Assembly: GCA_913055645.1 (NCBI GenBank)
Contig: CAJXLC010000001.1
Location: 1-64,000, forward strand
Length of the DNA stretch: 64,000 nt
Direction: 5' to 3'
Origin: an uncultured Pseudomonadota bacterium
Lineage (GTDB): Bacteria > Pseudomonadota > Zetaproteobacteria > Mariprofundales > Mariprofundaceae
Positions 9,141 through 18,388 of the stretch are shown one piece after another (within the stretch, counting starts at the first letter, position 1; every line of letters starts with the position of its first letter). The translations under genes were made by a program, and so were the position numbers. Below the pieces are notes generated by a model, which was not told the origin of the DNA, did not search any database, and saw nothing but the letters and a program-made list of their open reading frames with translations.

Positions 9141-10090
9141 ATAAGCAAGTATTGGGGCATGATGCTATAAACCAGCGATTTGCGAGCCTTATGCAACAAA
9201 ATAAGCTGCCGCATGCATGGCTGTTGCATGGCTTGCGCGGTGTAGGCAAGGCAATGTTGGCACAATCATTGGCTGCATCATATTTATGTGAATCGTTGAC
9301 CGATACTGGGCATGCCTGTGGGCAATGTCATGGCTGTCATATGCTTGCTGCTGACTCACATCCTGACTTCATGCAAATGGGCATTCTTTGGGATGAAAAG
9401 AAAAAGAAATTTAACCGTGATATTAGTGTGGGACAGGTGCGTGATGCACTTTCCTTTTTATCACTTTCAGGTATGCAAAGCCAGCGACGTGTTTTGCTTT
9501 TGGATGATGCAGATGCCATGAATAATCAGGCAGCCAATGCACTATTGAAAGGTTTGGAAGAGCCTACTTCGGGAAGCTTACTATTGATTGTGTGTCATGA
9601 TCTTACACGTTTGCTAGCAACGATTCGCTCACGCTGTATGCTGGAGCATTGCTCACCATTGAATGAGGTTGATATGCAACAAGCACTTACCAGCATGGCA
9701 TTGCACGAAAATATCATGCCATTGGCAGTAGAGCTTGCATCGGGTTGCCCTGGACATATTGCTGTTTTTCAGGATAACGATGTAGCACAAGCATGTTTGC
9801 AATGGCATAAACAAGTTGCGGATATATCGCGTGCAGATATTGGGGCTATGAATGATTTTCTGGCAAAAAATATTCAGATAATTCCGCATGATTTAATTGT
9901 TGCTATTTTCATGTTGTCATTGCAAGAAACGTTGCAGGAATTAACAACCTCGTATGCAAAAAAAGAGCAAATCTTTAAGTCGGCACAAGCATTGTTGGCA
10001 TGGCCTGCGGATGTGATTCGCCATAGTTTGAGACCAGTTCCTGCACTCATTTCACGTATATTGGATATACGCTCTGCCTTAAAAGATTAG
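9137..10090 (+). CDS. holB: DNA polymerase III subunit delta'
   Basis: Clamp-loader subunit, 317 aa. AAA+ layout with an N-terminal P-loop-like GLRGVGKAML, a zinc-knuckle region (CGQCHGCH near residue 60 plus an earlier Cys), the VLLLDDADAMNNQAANALLKGLEEP block, and the arginine stretch TIRSRC. It lies last in the tmk operon, its usual place, and converges on nrtS 16 bp away. Confidence 0.93.
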   Translation: MNKQVLGHDAINQRFASLMQQNKLPHAWLLHGLRGVGKAMLAQSLAASYLCESLTDTGHACGQCHGCHMLAADSHPDFMQMGILWDEKKKKFNRDISVGQVRDALSFLSLSGMQSQRRVLLLDDADAMNNQAANALLKGLEEPTSGSLLLIVCHDLTRLLATIRSRCMLEHCSPLNEVDMQQALTSMALHENIMPLAVELASGCPGHIAVFQDNDVAQACLQWHKQVADISRADIGAMNDFLAKNIQIIPHDLIVAIFMLSLQETLQELTTSYAKKEQIFKSAQALLAWPADVIRHSLRPVPALISRILDIRSALKD

Positions 10091-10105
10091 TGACATAGTG
10101 ATGAT

Positions 10106-10339
10106 TTAGTCAGTGTTCGACTGACAAGATGTATAGGCGCTGATACTGGATAGTGTAGAGACAGTATAGGGTACAAGCATAGTTATAGCAGACTTTAGCC
10201 AGTCAATGGTGGTCATCTCTCCAGCAATAATCGTATCGCCATGATTAATCATCACCAATGTGGGACCGACAATCAGGGCAAAACGTGTAGCAGTACGGAC
10301 AACTTTTGGTTGTAGAGCAATGTTGAGTCGTTGTTTCAT
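10106..10339 (-). CDS. nrtS: NrtS-family nitrate/nitrite transporter
   Basis: 77-aa membrane protein with two hydrophobic helices (about 19-39 and 48-70). The motif pattern ALIVGPTLVMINHGDTIIAG ... DWLKSAITMLVPYTVST matches the small NrtS family, reported to carry nitrate/nitrite in marine cyanobacteria and other bacteria. It starts 10 bp after the stop of the CBS-PAS hybrid kinase on the same strand, so the two are probably co-transcribed. No nitrate reductase is visible in the window. Family assignment rests on motif memory. Confidence 0.75.
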   Translation of the reverse strand: MKQRLNIALQPKVVRTATRFALIVGPTLVMINHGDTIIAGEMTTIDWLKSAITMLVPYTVSTLSSISAYTSCQSNTD

Positions 10340-10349
10340 AGCATGGAGC

Positions 10350-12674
10350 TTATTTGAGCTTGCCTGACATTTCGAGCTTTTCTTGTATTTTTGTTAAAAG
10401 CTCATGCACCTGTAGTGGTTTTCGTAAGGTGTCACAGTGTTCAATGGAGGCTGCTGCATCTAATTGTGTTTGTTCGCCATAACCGGTTTGGAAAATAATA
10501 GGAATATCTGCATTGATATTGCGAATCTTTTTAGCAGCAGCGACTCCGCCCATGATAGGCATTACGACATCCATGATAACAAGTGCAATACTATGTTGGT
10601 TATCCGTAAAAATACTCACAGCCTCCTGACCATTACTAGCCTGTAAGGTTTTAAAGCCAGATTCTTTAAGAATTTCATCCAGCACATCGCGCAGCTGTTC
10701 ATCATCATCCACCAATAAGATACTTTGTCCTTTGCCCTGATCAAAGCTTTCATTTGTGCCAATAAGCTGAAGCTCGGAGACTTGATGATTAGGAATATAA
10801 GTCGATAAGCTTGTACCTACATCTAGTTCGCTCTCAACGGTAATCAAACCGTGGTGATTTTGAACAGCACCATAAACCATAGCAAGCCCTAAGCCTGTGC
10901 CTTCACCGACAGTTTTTGTGGTGAAAAATGGATCGAATATTTTATTGATATGCTCTTCTGCAATACCATAACCATTATCCTCGCAGCGCAAGCATTGCCA
11001 TTCACCTTCTTTATGCGTTCCAGTATAGTTCAATAGCATATCTGGGCTAGGATCTTCCTGATTCAAGCTAAGCCTTATTTTAGGCTCTGGAACATTGTTC
11101 ACAGCATCTTTGGCATTACTCACCAAGCTAAGAATCACCTGCTGTAATTGGTGGAGGTTACCTTGTATATATGACTCTTTTACATCGGGTGAGTAGTCCA
11201 GCGTAAATTGAATATTTTCAGGCAAGCTGTTTTCTGCCAATTTGGCGGTTTCTTTTACAAATGCTAACATATTCATTACGTTCATTTCAGGGCTATCTTG
11301 ACGAGAAAAGGTTAACATTTGCTGAATCATGCTTGCGCCATGATGCACAGCTTTTTCCATGGTTTGAATGCGTGACATGCCCTTTTCATCACCTTGCGTT
11401 TTTTTGCGCATCAAATAGAGATTGCCAAGGATTGTCGCTAGAAGGTTATTAAAATCATGGGCAATACCACCCACCATGATGGCAACAGCTTCCATTTTTT
11501 GAGCCTGCATAATTTTATGTTGTAGTGCTTCATCATGGGTCAAGTCTTCATGTACGGCAACAAAGTTGGTAATTTCTTGTTGTGTATTAAACATGGGGGA
11601 AATGGACATATAAACGGGGAAAATTGTACCATCCTTATGTCGATTCATAATACGCCCTGACCATGGCTGTCCACTTTTGAGTGTTTGCCATAAATGGGCA
11701 TAAAACTCTTTCGATTGTTGATGGCTATTTAAAATAGTAGGTGTCTTGCCTATAACTTCTTGTGCGGTATAACCCATGATGCGTGTGAAACTTTGGTTGG
11801 CATATTGGATGATACCATTGGGGTCGGTAATAAAAATACTCTCTTGAATGGTATTGATGGTTTTCTTCAACAGTTGGGATTCTAATTCGGCTTTTTTACG
11901 CTTAGAAATATCACGAAATACGGATATGACCACTGTTTTTCCTTGATGTTTGCTGATGCTACAGCTCATTTCCACCCACACACTTTTGCCATCATGACGT
12001 ATCAAGCGCTCTTCGATGGTGCTGAGTTTTTTACTTGGGTTTTGCTGGAGGTTATCTATATGCTGGTTAATCGTTGCTTGAGAATCAGGGTGTATAAACT
12101 CCATGAGCGGAAGTTCGACAATGTCATGCTCGGAATCCCAAGCAAGTAATTCAAGCGAAGCAGGGTTGGCAAAAAGAATATGATCCAGATGGTGAATAAT
12201 AACGGCTTCAGGTACGGCATGCATGAGCTGTTTATAATAATTTTCAGTATCTGTGGATATTTCAGGTGTATGTTTGATGTGATGTTGGGGTGATTCTCCA
12301 GAGAGATTTTTAATCACACAATCAAGGGTTAACAAGCCTTCTAGAGCGCCATATTCATTGATAATGACAAGCTGGCGAAGCTGATGCTCGAATAGAAAAT
12401 CAAATGCTTTTTGTAGCGGCATGAAAAGCTCAAGTTTCGCCATTGTTTTGGATGGCACATGGCTTGCCTGTATGACTGAATGCGAATCAGTATGTTGCTG
12501 TTGAATGCGTGTCATGTCACCCTTGCTTAACACGCCTAGAGGCTTGTTATCCTGCATGACAATTGTTGTATTAAAATCTTGCTCATCCATAGCCTGATAG
12601 ACATGCGAAAATGAGTCGCCCACTTGGGCAGTAGGGGCGTTTCGAAACAATATGTCAGCAATGCTTACAGTCAT
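10350..12674 (-). CDS. Hybrid histidine kinase with CBS pair and two PAS domains
   Basis: Cytoplasmic hybrid kinase of 774 aa without membrane helices. Order: a pair of CBS repeats (about 1-128, including LGVLSKGDMTRIQQ and LEGLLTLDCVIKNL), PAS1 (about 145-265), PAS2 (about 270-385), HisKA with His406 in GGIAHDFNN, HATPase (GTGLGLAM), and a receiver domain (IMDVVMPIMGG). CBS pairs usually bind adenosine nucleotides, which would link kinase output to energy state; this is inference. It is followed after 10 bp by nrtS, which hints at a role in nitrate uptake. It diverges from metG. Confidence 0.92.
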   Translation of the reverse strand: MTVSIADILFRNAPTAQVGDSFSHVYQAMDEQDFNTTIVMQDNKPLGVLSKGDMTRIQQQHTDSHSVIQASHVPSKTMAKLELFMPLQKAFDFLFEHQLRQLVIINEYGALEGLLTLDCVIKNLSGESPQHHIKHTPEISTDTENYYKQLMHAVPEAVIIHHLDHILFANPASLELLAWDSEHDIVELPLMEFIHPDSQATINQHIDNLQQNPSKKLSTIEERLIRHDGKSVWVEMSCSISKHQGKTVVISVFRDISKRKKAELESQLLKKTINTIQESIFITDPNGIIQYANQSFTRIMGYTAQEVIGKTPTILNSHQQSKEFYAHLWQTLKSGQPWSGRIMNRHKDGTIFPVYMSISPMFNTQQEITNFVAVHEDLTHDEALQHKIMQAQKMEAVAIMVGGIAHDFNNLLATILGNLYLMRKKTQGDEKGMSRIQTMEKAVHHGASMIQQMLTFSRQDSPEMNVMNMLAFVKETAKLAENSLPENIQFTLDYSPDVKESYIQGNLHQLQQVILSLVSNAKDAVNNVPEPKIRLSLNQEDPSPDMLLNYTGTHKEGEWQCLRCEDNGYGIAEEHINKIFDPFFTTKTVGEGTGLGLAMVYGAVQNHHGLITVESELDVGTSLSTYIPNHQVSELQLIGTNESFDQGKGQSILLVDDDEQLRDVLDEILKESGFKTLQASNGQEAVSIFTDNQHSIALVIMDVVMPIMGGVAAAKKIRNINADIPIIFQTGYGEQTQLDAAASIEHCDTLRKPLQVHELLTKIQEKLEMSGKLK

Positions 12675-12749
12675 ATATTTCGCTACCCTCCTACCTTTTA
12701 TTTAGTTTATTATGATAAAAAAAATCAAGTAAAACAGACTGCTAGAATA

Positions 12750-12778
12750 CTGTCAATTTTACTGTAAATCACTATAAT
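12750..12778 (+). promoter_or_regulatory. Candidate sigma-70 promoter for metG
   Basis: CTGTCA (12750-12755), a 17-bp spacer and a perfect TATAAT (12773-12778) point towards metG. The leader would be about 160 nt, if the start at 12946 is right. The -35 matches only 4 of 6 consensus bases. Confidence 0.4.
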
Positions 12779-12945
12779 AATTGTGTGTTTAGGTGATGAG
12801 AAATGATGCCATGTAAACCTCCAACGTTATAATAAATGTTAGAAATATGACTGTTGTATAAATGCATGAAAAAATGTGTGGTTCTTTTCGTGCTCCAATA
12901 ACGCTACACTTGCCCAACTTCTATCCATTAAAGGTTTCTAGTCGC

Positions 12946-14484
12946 ATGCAATCATATTATGTTACAACGCCAATTTATTATGTGAATGATGAGCCGCACT
13001 TGGGTCATATGTACACCACTATTGCTGCCGATGTGCTGGCACGCCATGAACGGTTGTCTAGTAAGGATGTTTTTTTCTTAACGGGTACGGATGAGCATGG
13101 TCAAAAAGTGCAGCAGGCAGCTGAAGCACGTGATATTGAACCGATTGCATTGGCAGATAAGGTTGTAGAGCGCTATGCAAGCCTGTGGCCTGAGCTTTCT
13201 ATTTCCAATGATGACTTTATTCGTACCAGTTCAGAGCGACACCACAAAGCGGTGCAAGCCATGTGGCGACGTTTGGAAAATGCAGGCGCTATTTATAAAG
13301 ACTTTTATGAAGATTGGTATTGTGTGCCTTGTGAAACGTATTGGACAGAAACCCAACTCAAAGAAGCTGAATGTTGGGAATCACATAGCTGCCCAGATTG
13401 TCAACGTGATGTCGAAAAAATTCAAGAAGAGTCCTATTTTTTCCGTTTAAGTGCCTTTCAAGATAAATTGATTGCTTATATCAAAGAGAACCCTGATTTT
13501 ATTGCACCTGAATCGCGCCGTAATGAAGTATTGAGTTTTGTGGAAGGTGGTTTACGTGATTTATCTGTTTCCCGCACGACATTTTCATGGGGTATTCCTG
13601 TTCCTGGTGATGAAAAGCATGTGATTTATGTTTGGATTGATGCTTTAACGAATTACTTGTCAGCTGCTGGTTTTCCAGAGCAAGAAAATCCAAAGTATTG
13701 GCCTGCTGATGTGCAGTTGATTGGTAAAGATATTTTACGTTTTCATGCAGTCTATTGGTCTTGTATGTTGATGGCGGCTGATTTGCCTCTGCCCAAGCGT
13801 ATTTTTGCGCATGGTTGGTGGACTGTAGAAGGTGAGAAAATGTCTAAGTCCAAGGGTAATGCATTGCGTCCTGCGGATTTGCTTGAGAAATATGATGCTG
13901 ATGTATTGCGTTATTTTTTACTACGTGAAGTACCGTTCGGTCAAGATGGTGATTTTTCTTCTGAATCTTTAAAAAGCCGTTACAACTCTGAATTAGCCAA
14001 TGATGTGGGTAATTTGCTGAATCGCTCGCTCGCCATGCTTAAAAAATATAATGGTAGTGTGTTGGGTGAGTGTGGCGAAGAGTTGGATATGGATCGAGCA
14101 TTGATTGTTGATGTGAATGGTATGCAGTGTGATGTAGATGAACTGTTGAATCGTCAGGCATTTCATTTGGCACTGGAGCGTATCAATCAGGTTGTAAAAC
14201 ATGGTAATCGCTATGTGGAAGACAATGCTCCTTGGGGTTTGGCGAAAGTAGGGGATACAGCACGCTTGAATACTGTCTTATATCATTTGATAGAAACCTT
14301 GCGTTTGGTAGCCATTCAATTATCACCCTTTATGCCTGAAAAAATGGCAGGGATGTTAACCCAAATCCTCAATGAAGATGTAAACGTTGGTGATTTAAGA
14401 TTGTTGGATTGTGCGGGTTGGGGACAATTAAAAGTAGGGCATACATGCCAGTCACCTGCACCAGTTTTTCCGAGAATGGAGTAA
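12946..14484 (+). CDS. metG: Methionine--tRNA ligase
   Basis: Charges initiator and elongator tRNA-Met. 512 aa, a class I synthetase with HLGHMYT (HIGH motif, about residue 20), four Cys for zinc (CVPCETYW ... CPDCQ), WIDALTNYLSA and the KMSKSKG loop. It lacks the C-terminal EMAP/tRNA-binding domain of longer MetG forms. The start at 12946 (MQSYYVTTPIYYVNDEPHLG) fits the family and has AAGG upstream; 28 extra upstream codons are open but unlikely to be used. DUF2062 and a fructosamine kinase follow closely. Confidence 0.95.
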   Translation: MQSYYVTTPIYYVNDEPHLGHMYTTIAADVLARHERLSSKDVFFLTGTDEHGQKVQQAAEARDIEPIALADKVVERYASLWPELSISNDDFIRTSSERHHKAVQAMWRRLENAGAIYKDFYEDWYCVPCETYWTETQLKEAECWESHSCPDCQRDVEKIQEESYFFRLSAFQDKLIAYIKENPDFIAPESRRNEVLSFVEGGLRDLSVSRTTFSWGIPVPGDEKHVIYVWIDALTNYLSAAGFPEQENPKYWPADVQLIGKDILRFHAVYWSCMLMAADLPLPKRIFAHGWWTVEGEKMSKSKGNALRPADLLEKYDADVLRYFLLREVPFGQDGDFSSESLKSRYNSELANDVGNLLNRSLAMLKKYNGSVLGECGEELDMDRALIVDVNGMQCDVDELLNRQAFHLALERINQVVKHGNRYVEDNAPWGLAKVGDTARLNTVLYHLIETLRLVAIQLSPFMPEKMAGMLTQILNEDVNVGDLRLLDCAGWGQLKVGHTCQSPAPVFPRME

Positions 14485-14490
14485 TACAGG

Positions 14491-15000
14491 GTGCCTAAAA
14501 AACTTGCCCAACGTTGGATGCCGAATCATAAAACGATTCGGGAGCATAGATCGCTGCGTTGTTTTGGATGTTTGTTGCATGATAGTGCGCTTTGGCATTT
14601 AAGTAGGCATTCTCTCGCAAAAGCTTGTTTTGTCGGTTTATTTTGCGCGATGTTACCGATTCCCTTTCAAATGATAGTGGCGGCAGCAGGCGCGATTTGG
14701 TTGCGTGCCAATTTACCTATATCGGTCGCATTGGTTTGGTTGACCAATCCTTTGACCATGCCACCAATTTTTTATATTGCTTATAAGCTTGGTGGTTGGC
14801 TATTGCAGTTGCCTGAACAAGACTTCCACTTTGAAGCATCATGGGATTGGGCAATGCATAGTATGTTAATGATTTGGCAGCCTTTTTTATTGGGCTGCTT
14901 GGTGATGGGTTTATTGTCGGGACTATTGGGTTATGTTGCCATTCATTGGTCATGGCGTGTGACTGTGATGCGCCGCTGGAAAAATCGTCATAAGTCATGA
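14491..15000 (+). CDS. DUF2062 membrane protein
   Basis: 169-aa integral membrane protein with three or four helices and the DUF2062 signature (IPFQMIVAAAGAIWLRANLPISVALVWLTNPLTMPP, quoted in part: FQMIVAAAGAIWLRANLP). Starts at GTG 14491, six bases after the metG stop, and overlaps the next gene through ATGA. Function unknown. Confidence 0.88.
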   Translation: MPKKLAQRWMPNHKTIREHRSLRCFGCLLHDSALWHLSRHSLAKACFVGLFCAMLPIPFQMIVAAAGAIWLRANLPISVALVWLTNPLTMPPIFYIAYKLGGWLLQLPEQDFHFEASWDWAMHSMLMIWQPFLLGCLVMGLLSGLLGYVAIHWSWRVTVMRRWKNRHKS

Positions 15001-15905
15001 TACCAGCCGCTGATACACGTTTGGCGATTTTAACATCGCTTCATCAGCATAGTCACAATTCTTTTGAGATGAGTGAGATGGATTCAGCAACTTGGCTGCC
15101 TGTATCAGGTGGTAGTATCAATCAAACATTTCGGGTGTGTTTGGGCTCAAAATTACTGTTTGTGAAGCTTCATCAAGCCAAACATATATCCATGTTTGAA
15201 GCAGAATCCGCAGGTTTACAGGCTTTACGCGCGGCGAGAGTAATTCGTGTACCAGAGGTATATGCATGTGACTCTGATGATGAACATAGCTGGTTGATCA
15301 TGGAGTATATCACACTAGGCTCACACAATAGCGTATCTGAAAAACTCTTTGCTCAACAGCTTGCTGCGATGCACCGCTGTATAGGTGAGTCATTTGGTTG
15401 GTTTCGTGATAACACCATTGGCTCCACACCACAAATCAACACCATATCAAAGGACTGGATAAGTTTTTATCGGGAACATCGTTTGGCTTATCAATTAAAG
15501 CTTGCTCAACAGCATGGTTTTACTATGAACTTGCAAGATAAGGGCGAGCGTTTGATGGCTGGCTTGCATGTATTTTTTAAAGGGGCTGATACACAGCCAT
15601 CTTTATTACATGGTGATTTATGGTCTGGCAATCATGCTGTAGCCAGTGATGGGAACCCAGTGATATTTGATCCGGCAGTATATTATGGCGATAGAGAAAG
15701 CGATATTGCGATGACGGAACTATTTGGTGGGCTTTCGCGTGAGTTTTATGCTGCATATGATGCGGCTTATTCGCTGGATGCAGGTTATGAGGTTAGGAAA
15801 ACACTTTATAACCTTTATCATATTTTGAACCATGCAAATTTGTTTGGTGGTTCTTATGTGCAACAAGCAGAAACTATGATGAATCAGTTATTGGCTGAAT
15901 GTTAG
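14997..15905 (+). CDS. Fructosamine kinase family protein
   Basis: 302-aa kinase-like protein of the fructosamine/ketosamine-3-kinase family, which phosphorylates Amadori products and so promotes deglycation of proteins and amines. Support: GGSINQTFRV near the N-terminus, VKLHQA Lys, the brace LLHGDLWSGNHAV with the catalytic Asp, and VIFDPAVYYGDRESDIAMTELFGG, which is typical of the family. ATGA overlap with DUF2062 places it in the metG operon. It converges with the GGDEF gene. Confidence 0.9.
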   Translation: MIPAADTRLAILTSLHQHSHNSFEMSEMDSATWLPVSGGSINQTFRVCLGSKLLFVKLHQAKHISMFEAESAGLQALRAARVIRVPEVYACDSDDEHSWLIMEYITLGSHNSVSEKLFAQQLAAMHRCIGESFGWFRDNTIGSTPQINTISKDWISFYREHRLAYQLKLAQQHGFTMNLQDKGERLMAGLHVFFKGADTQPSLLHGDLWSGNHAVASDGNPVIFDPAVYYGDRESDIAMTELFGGLSREFYAAYDAAYSLDAGYEVRKTLYNLYHILNHANLFGGSYVQQAETMMNQLLAEC

Positions 15906-15921
15906 GGCTATGTTATATATT

Positions 15922-17328
15922 TTAATCTTCTTCAATATTTAAGGCATGCACACAGTTTCTTCCTCGTTTCTTTGCTTTATAGAGAGCTTCATCGGCGAGC
16001 TGAACCAGTCTCATACCATCGATGAGTTGTTCTGCATTGAGTGTGGAGAGACCAATGGAAACGGTGATGTTTACACTGGGTGCTTCTGTGATACGAATGG
16101 ATTGAATACTTTTTAAAATACGTTGTCCGATTTTTTCAGGAATACCTTTCGGCGCACCTTCATCAAAGGGTAGGAGTGCGACAAATTCATCACCACCAAA
16201 ACGGGCAAGCGTATCATAGTTGCGCAGTGCATGTTGAATTTTATCTACAACGGCTTGTAAAACCTTATCACCGATTTGGTGACCATGTAGATCATTGATA
16301 GGTTTGAAATGATCTAAATCAAAGAACATGCAGCTTAGTTGCCCATCAGGTAAACGTTTGATGCGAGCAACCTCTTGTTCGAGGCGGCTATCGAAATAAC
16401 GGCGGTTATAACTATTAGTCAGCACATCGTGAATAGCTTCTGCTTCAAGTCTTTGATGACCAGCTAAGGCTTTTAAGGTTAGTCGTAAATGCGTAGCTGC
16501 TACGGTCAACAGTTTTTTCTCGTCTTTTGAAATATTACCATCGAGTTGCATAAGCAGAACGGCTATCAGTGTGTTTTCATTAAAAAGTGGCATAGCAACT
16601 TCAAATTGATGATTGATCAACGGCACGGTTATAGCTGGCTTGAGTAACTCAAAATGTTGATGTTGTGTATCGCGTTGATCAAAATCTTGGAATCGATGCT
16701 GTAGTTCGCTAGCGAATTCAGGAGGCATCTTCTCAGGAATGCTTGTATCAAGAATACCAAAGCTTTGGCATTCATCTTCGTTGAGTATAAAAGCTAGAGA
16801 TTTACGTGCTAGAAGACTGCTATGAATGCCGTGAATGGCATGTTGCAATATATCGCTTGCATGATTGTGCGATTCTAATTTGAGTGAAATATCTAACATG
16901 CTATCGAGCAAATCAAGACGGAAATTTTGTGCTTGGATAGTACCTCTATCTTTATAATAATGGCATACGATATCAAACAATAAGCGGGCGCTGTTACCTG
17001 AAATAACTTCAATATTCGGGCGTTTCTTCCATTTTTGAATGATAGCAGAAACACTGGTATGTCCTGTGACATCAATAATGATATCACCATCAAATTCAGC
17101 AATGCTGCTTTCTGTGCTGGTAGAGGTGGGAATATTGTAAGCGCGGGCTGCTTCTATCGCGGGAGCATTGGAATCGAGATCGACGATGCGATCAATGTAT
17201 ATTAAATCTTGGCAACGCTTGAAAATATTTAAGATAGCCAGACCACCCTGTCCACCACCAACGATGAGCACATGAATGTCACCTTTTTTGAGTTTGATGG
17301 TTGCGAATTCCTCTGGGCGTTTTTTCAT
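15922..17328 (-). CDS. Diguanylate cyclase with N-terminal Rossmann-like domain
   Basis: 468 aa. Residues about 17-130 look like a Rossmann nucleotide-binding domain: HVLIVGGGQGGLAIL (glycine loop), then IVDLDSNAPAIEAA and the DGDIIIDVTG strand. A middle GAF-like region (about 145-295) follows, then a GGDEF domain (about 300-462) with an intact ARFGGDEF active site and an RNYD allosteric I-site exactly five residues before it. No membrane helix. The enzyme should make cyclic di-GMP; binding of NAD(P) or a related ligand by the N-terminus is inference. It has its own promoter region, alone on this strand. Confidence 0.9.
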   Translation of the reverse strand: MKKRPEEFATIKLKKGDIHVLIVGGGQGGLAILNIFKRCQDLIYIDRIVDLDSNAPAIEAARAYNIPTSTSTESSIAEFDGDIIIDVTGHTSVSAIIQKWKKRPNIEVISGNSARLLFDIVCHYYKDRGTIQAQNFRLDLLDSMLDISLKLESHNHASDILQHAIHGIHSSLLARKSLAFILNEDECQSFGILDTSIPEKMPPEFASELQHRFQDFDQRDTQHQHFELLKPAITVPLINHQFEVAMPLFNENTLIAVLLMQLDGNISKDEKKLLTVAATHLRLTLKALAGHQRLEAEAIHDVLTNSYNRRYFDSRLEQEVARIKRLPDGQLSCMFFDLDHFKPINDLHGHQIGDKVLQAVVDKIQHALRNYDTLARFGGDEFVALLPFDEGAPKGIPEKIGQRILKSIQSIRITEAPSVNITVSIGLSTLNAEQLIDGMRLVQLADEALYKAKKRGRNCVHALNIEED

Positions 17329-17441
17329 ATTGGCTCCAATGACGTTAGAGGTAACCCTATACTATATATCGGAATAAGTCGACTGCGCTTGATTTCATGT
17401 TCAATGCAAACAGGTGCGGCGGGGATATGATAACCCTGTAT

Positions 17442-18233
17442 TTATGTTGATTCTTTCAGGCTTGCCAATACGGGTGCATGATCTGAAAACCATGAATCGG
17501 TATACACCTCTATATTCTCGAACTTTTTAGCGATTTCAGGTGTGGCGATATGATAATCAATGCGCCATCCCACGTTATTGGCTCGGGCTTGTCCGCGATT
17601 GGACCACCAAGAATACTGTTCTTTTTCAGGGTATAGCATTCGAAACGCATCCACAAAGCCGCTTTTATCAATGAGTGCATCCATCCAAGCACGTTCTTCA
17701 GGCAAGAAACCTGAATTTTTACGATTGCCACGCCAATTCTTTAAGTCAATTTCTTTATGACAGATATTCACATCAGCACAGAGAACCAATTCACGCCCTT
17801 CATCTTTTAAACGGTTAAATAATGGAAGAAAACGCTCCAAAAATGTCATTTTAATGGCTTGGCGCTCATTTGAGCTTGAGCCAGAAGGAAAATACACGCT
17901 CAGAATGCTGAGCTTACCAAAATCAGCCATCACAAAACGGCCTTCAGCATCCATATCACGCCAATCTACATCAGGGTCTATGCTTCCAAAACCAATATGC
18001 ACAGCATCGGGTTCAGTTTTTGAATACAGTGCTACACCTGAATAGCCAGCCTTTTCCGCGATATGATAATAGCGATAATAATTTTTGAGTTTGGCTTCTT
18101 CAGGGACTTGTTCTTCTTTGGCTTTAAGCTCTTGAATACAAAGAATATCGATGTCTTGTGGAGCAAACCAATCCCAAAATCCTTTGCGTGTTGCGGCACG
18201 AATACCGTTCATATTGATGGTCATTATTTTCAT
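17442..18233 (-). CDS. xthA: Exodeoxyribonuclease III
   Basis: AP endonuclease/3'-5' exonuclease for base-excision repair. 263 aa of the EEP fold: MKIMTINMNGIRAA, QELKA (metal Glu), GYSGVALYS, NICHKEIDLKN, WWSNR and the final SDHAPV with catalytic Asp-His. The start at 18233 matches the family; an in-frame ATG 24 bp upstream adds an unrelated stretch. Monocistronic. Confidence 0.94.
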   Translation of the reverse strand: MKIMTINMNGIRAATRKGFWDWFAPQDIDILCIQELKAKEEQVPEEAKLKNYYRYYHIAEKAGYSGVALYSKTEPDAVHIGFGSIDPDVDWRDMDAEGRFVMADFGKLSILSVYFPSGSSSNERQAIKMTFLERFLPLFNRLKDEGRELVLCADVNICHKEIDLKNWRGNRKNSGFLPEERAWMDALIDKSGFVDAFRMLYPEKEQYSWWSNRGQARANNVGWRIDYHIATPEIAKKFENIEVYTDSWFSDHAPVLASLKEST

Positions 18234-18301
18234 GCAGAGATTATGCAGAGAAGTCACAGAAGTGCAAAAGAAGTCATTAATCTAAGCATCTATCATCATT
18301 G

Positions 18302-18315
18302 TAATGATATCATTA
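18302..18315. repeat. 14-bp AT-rich palindrome
   Basis: TAATGAT directly followed by ATCATTA, in the 155-bp gap between divergent xthA and the cation exchanger. It resembles a Fur-type ATCATT half-site arrangement but not the full 19-bp consensus. Possible operator only. Confidence 0.3.
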
Positions 18316-18388
18316 TTAAGCAAACGTAGTAGCATTCGTGCTTGAGACAAAAGTTTTGTTGATTTACTACTTTTCGAGGTATTGAAAT

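Noticed and set aside
12862-12945. N-terminal extension of metG
   Set aside because: The 28 extra codons have no family similarity and no ribosome binding site; the start at 12946 fits other MetG proteins.
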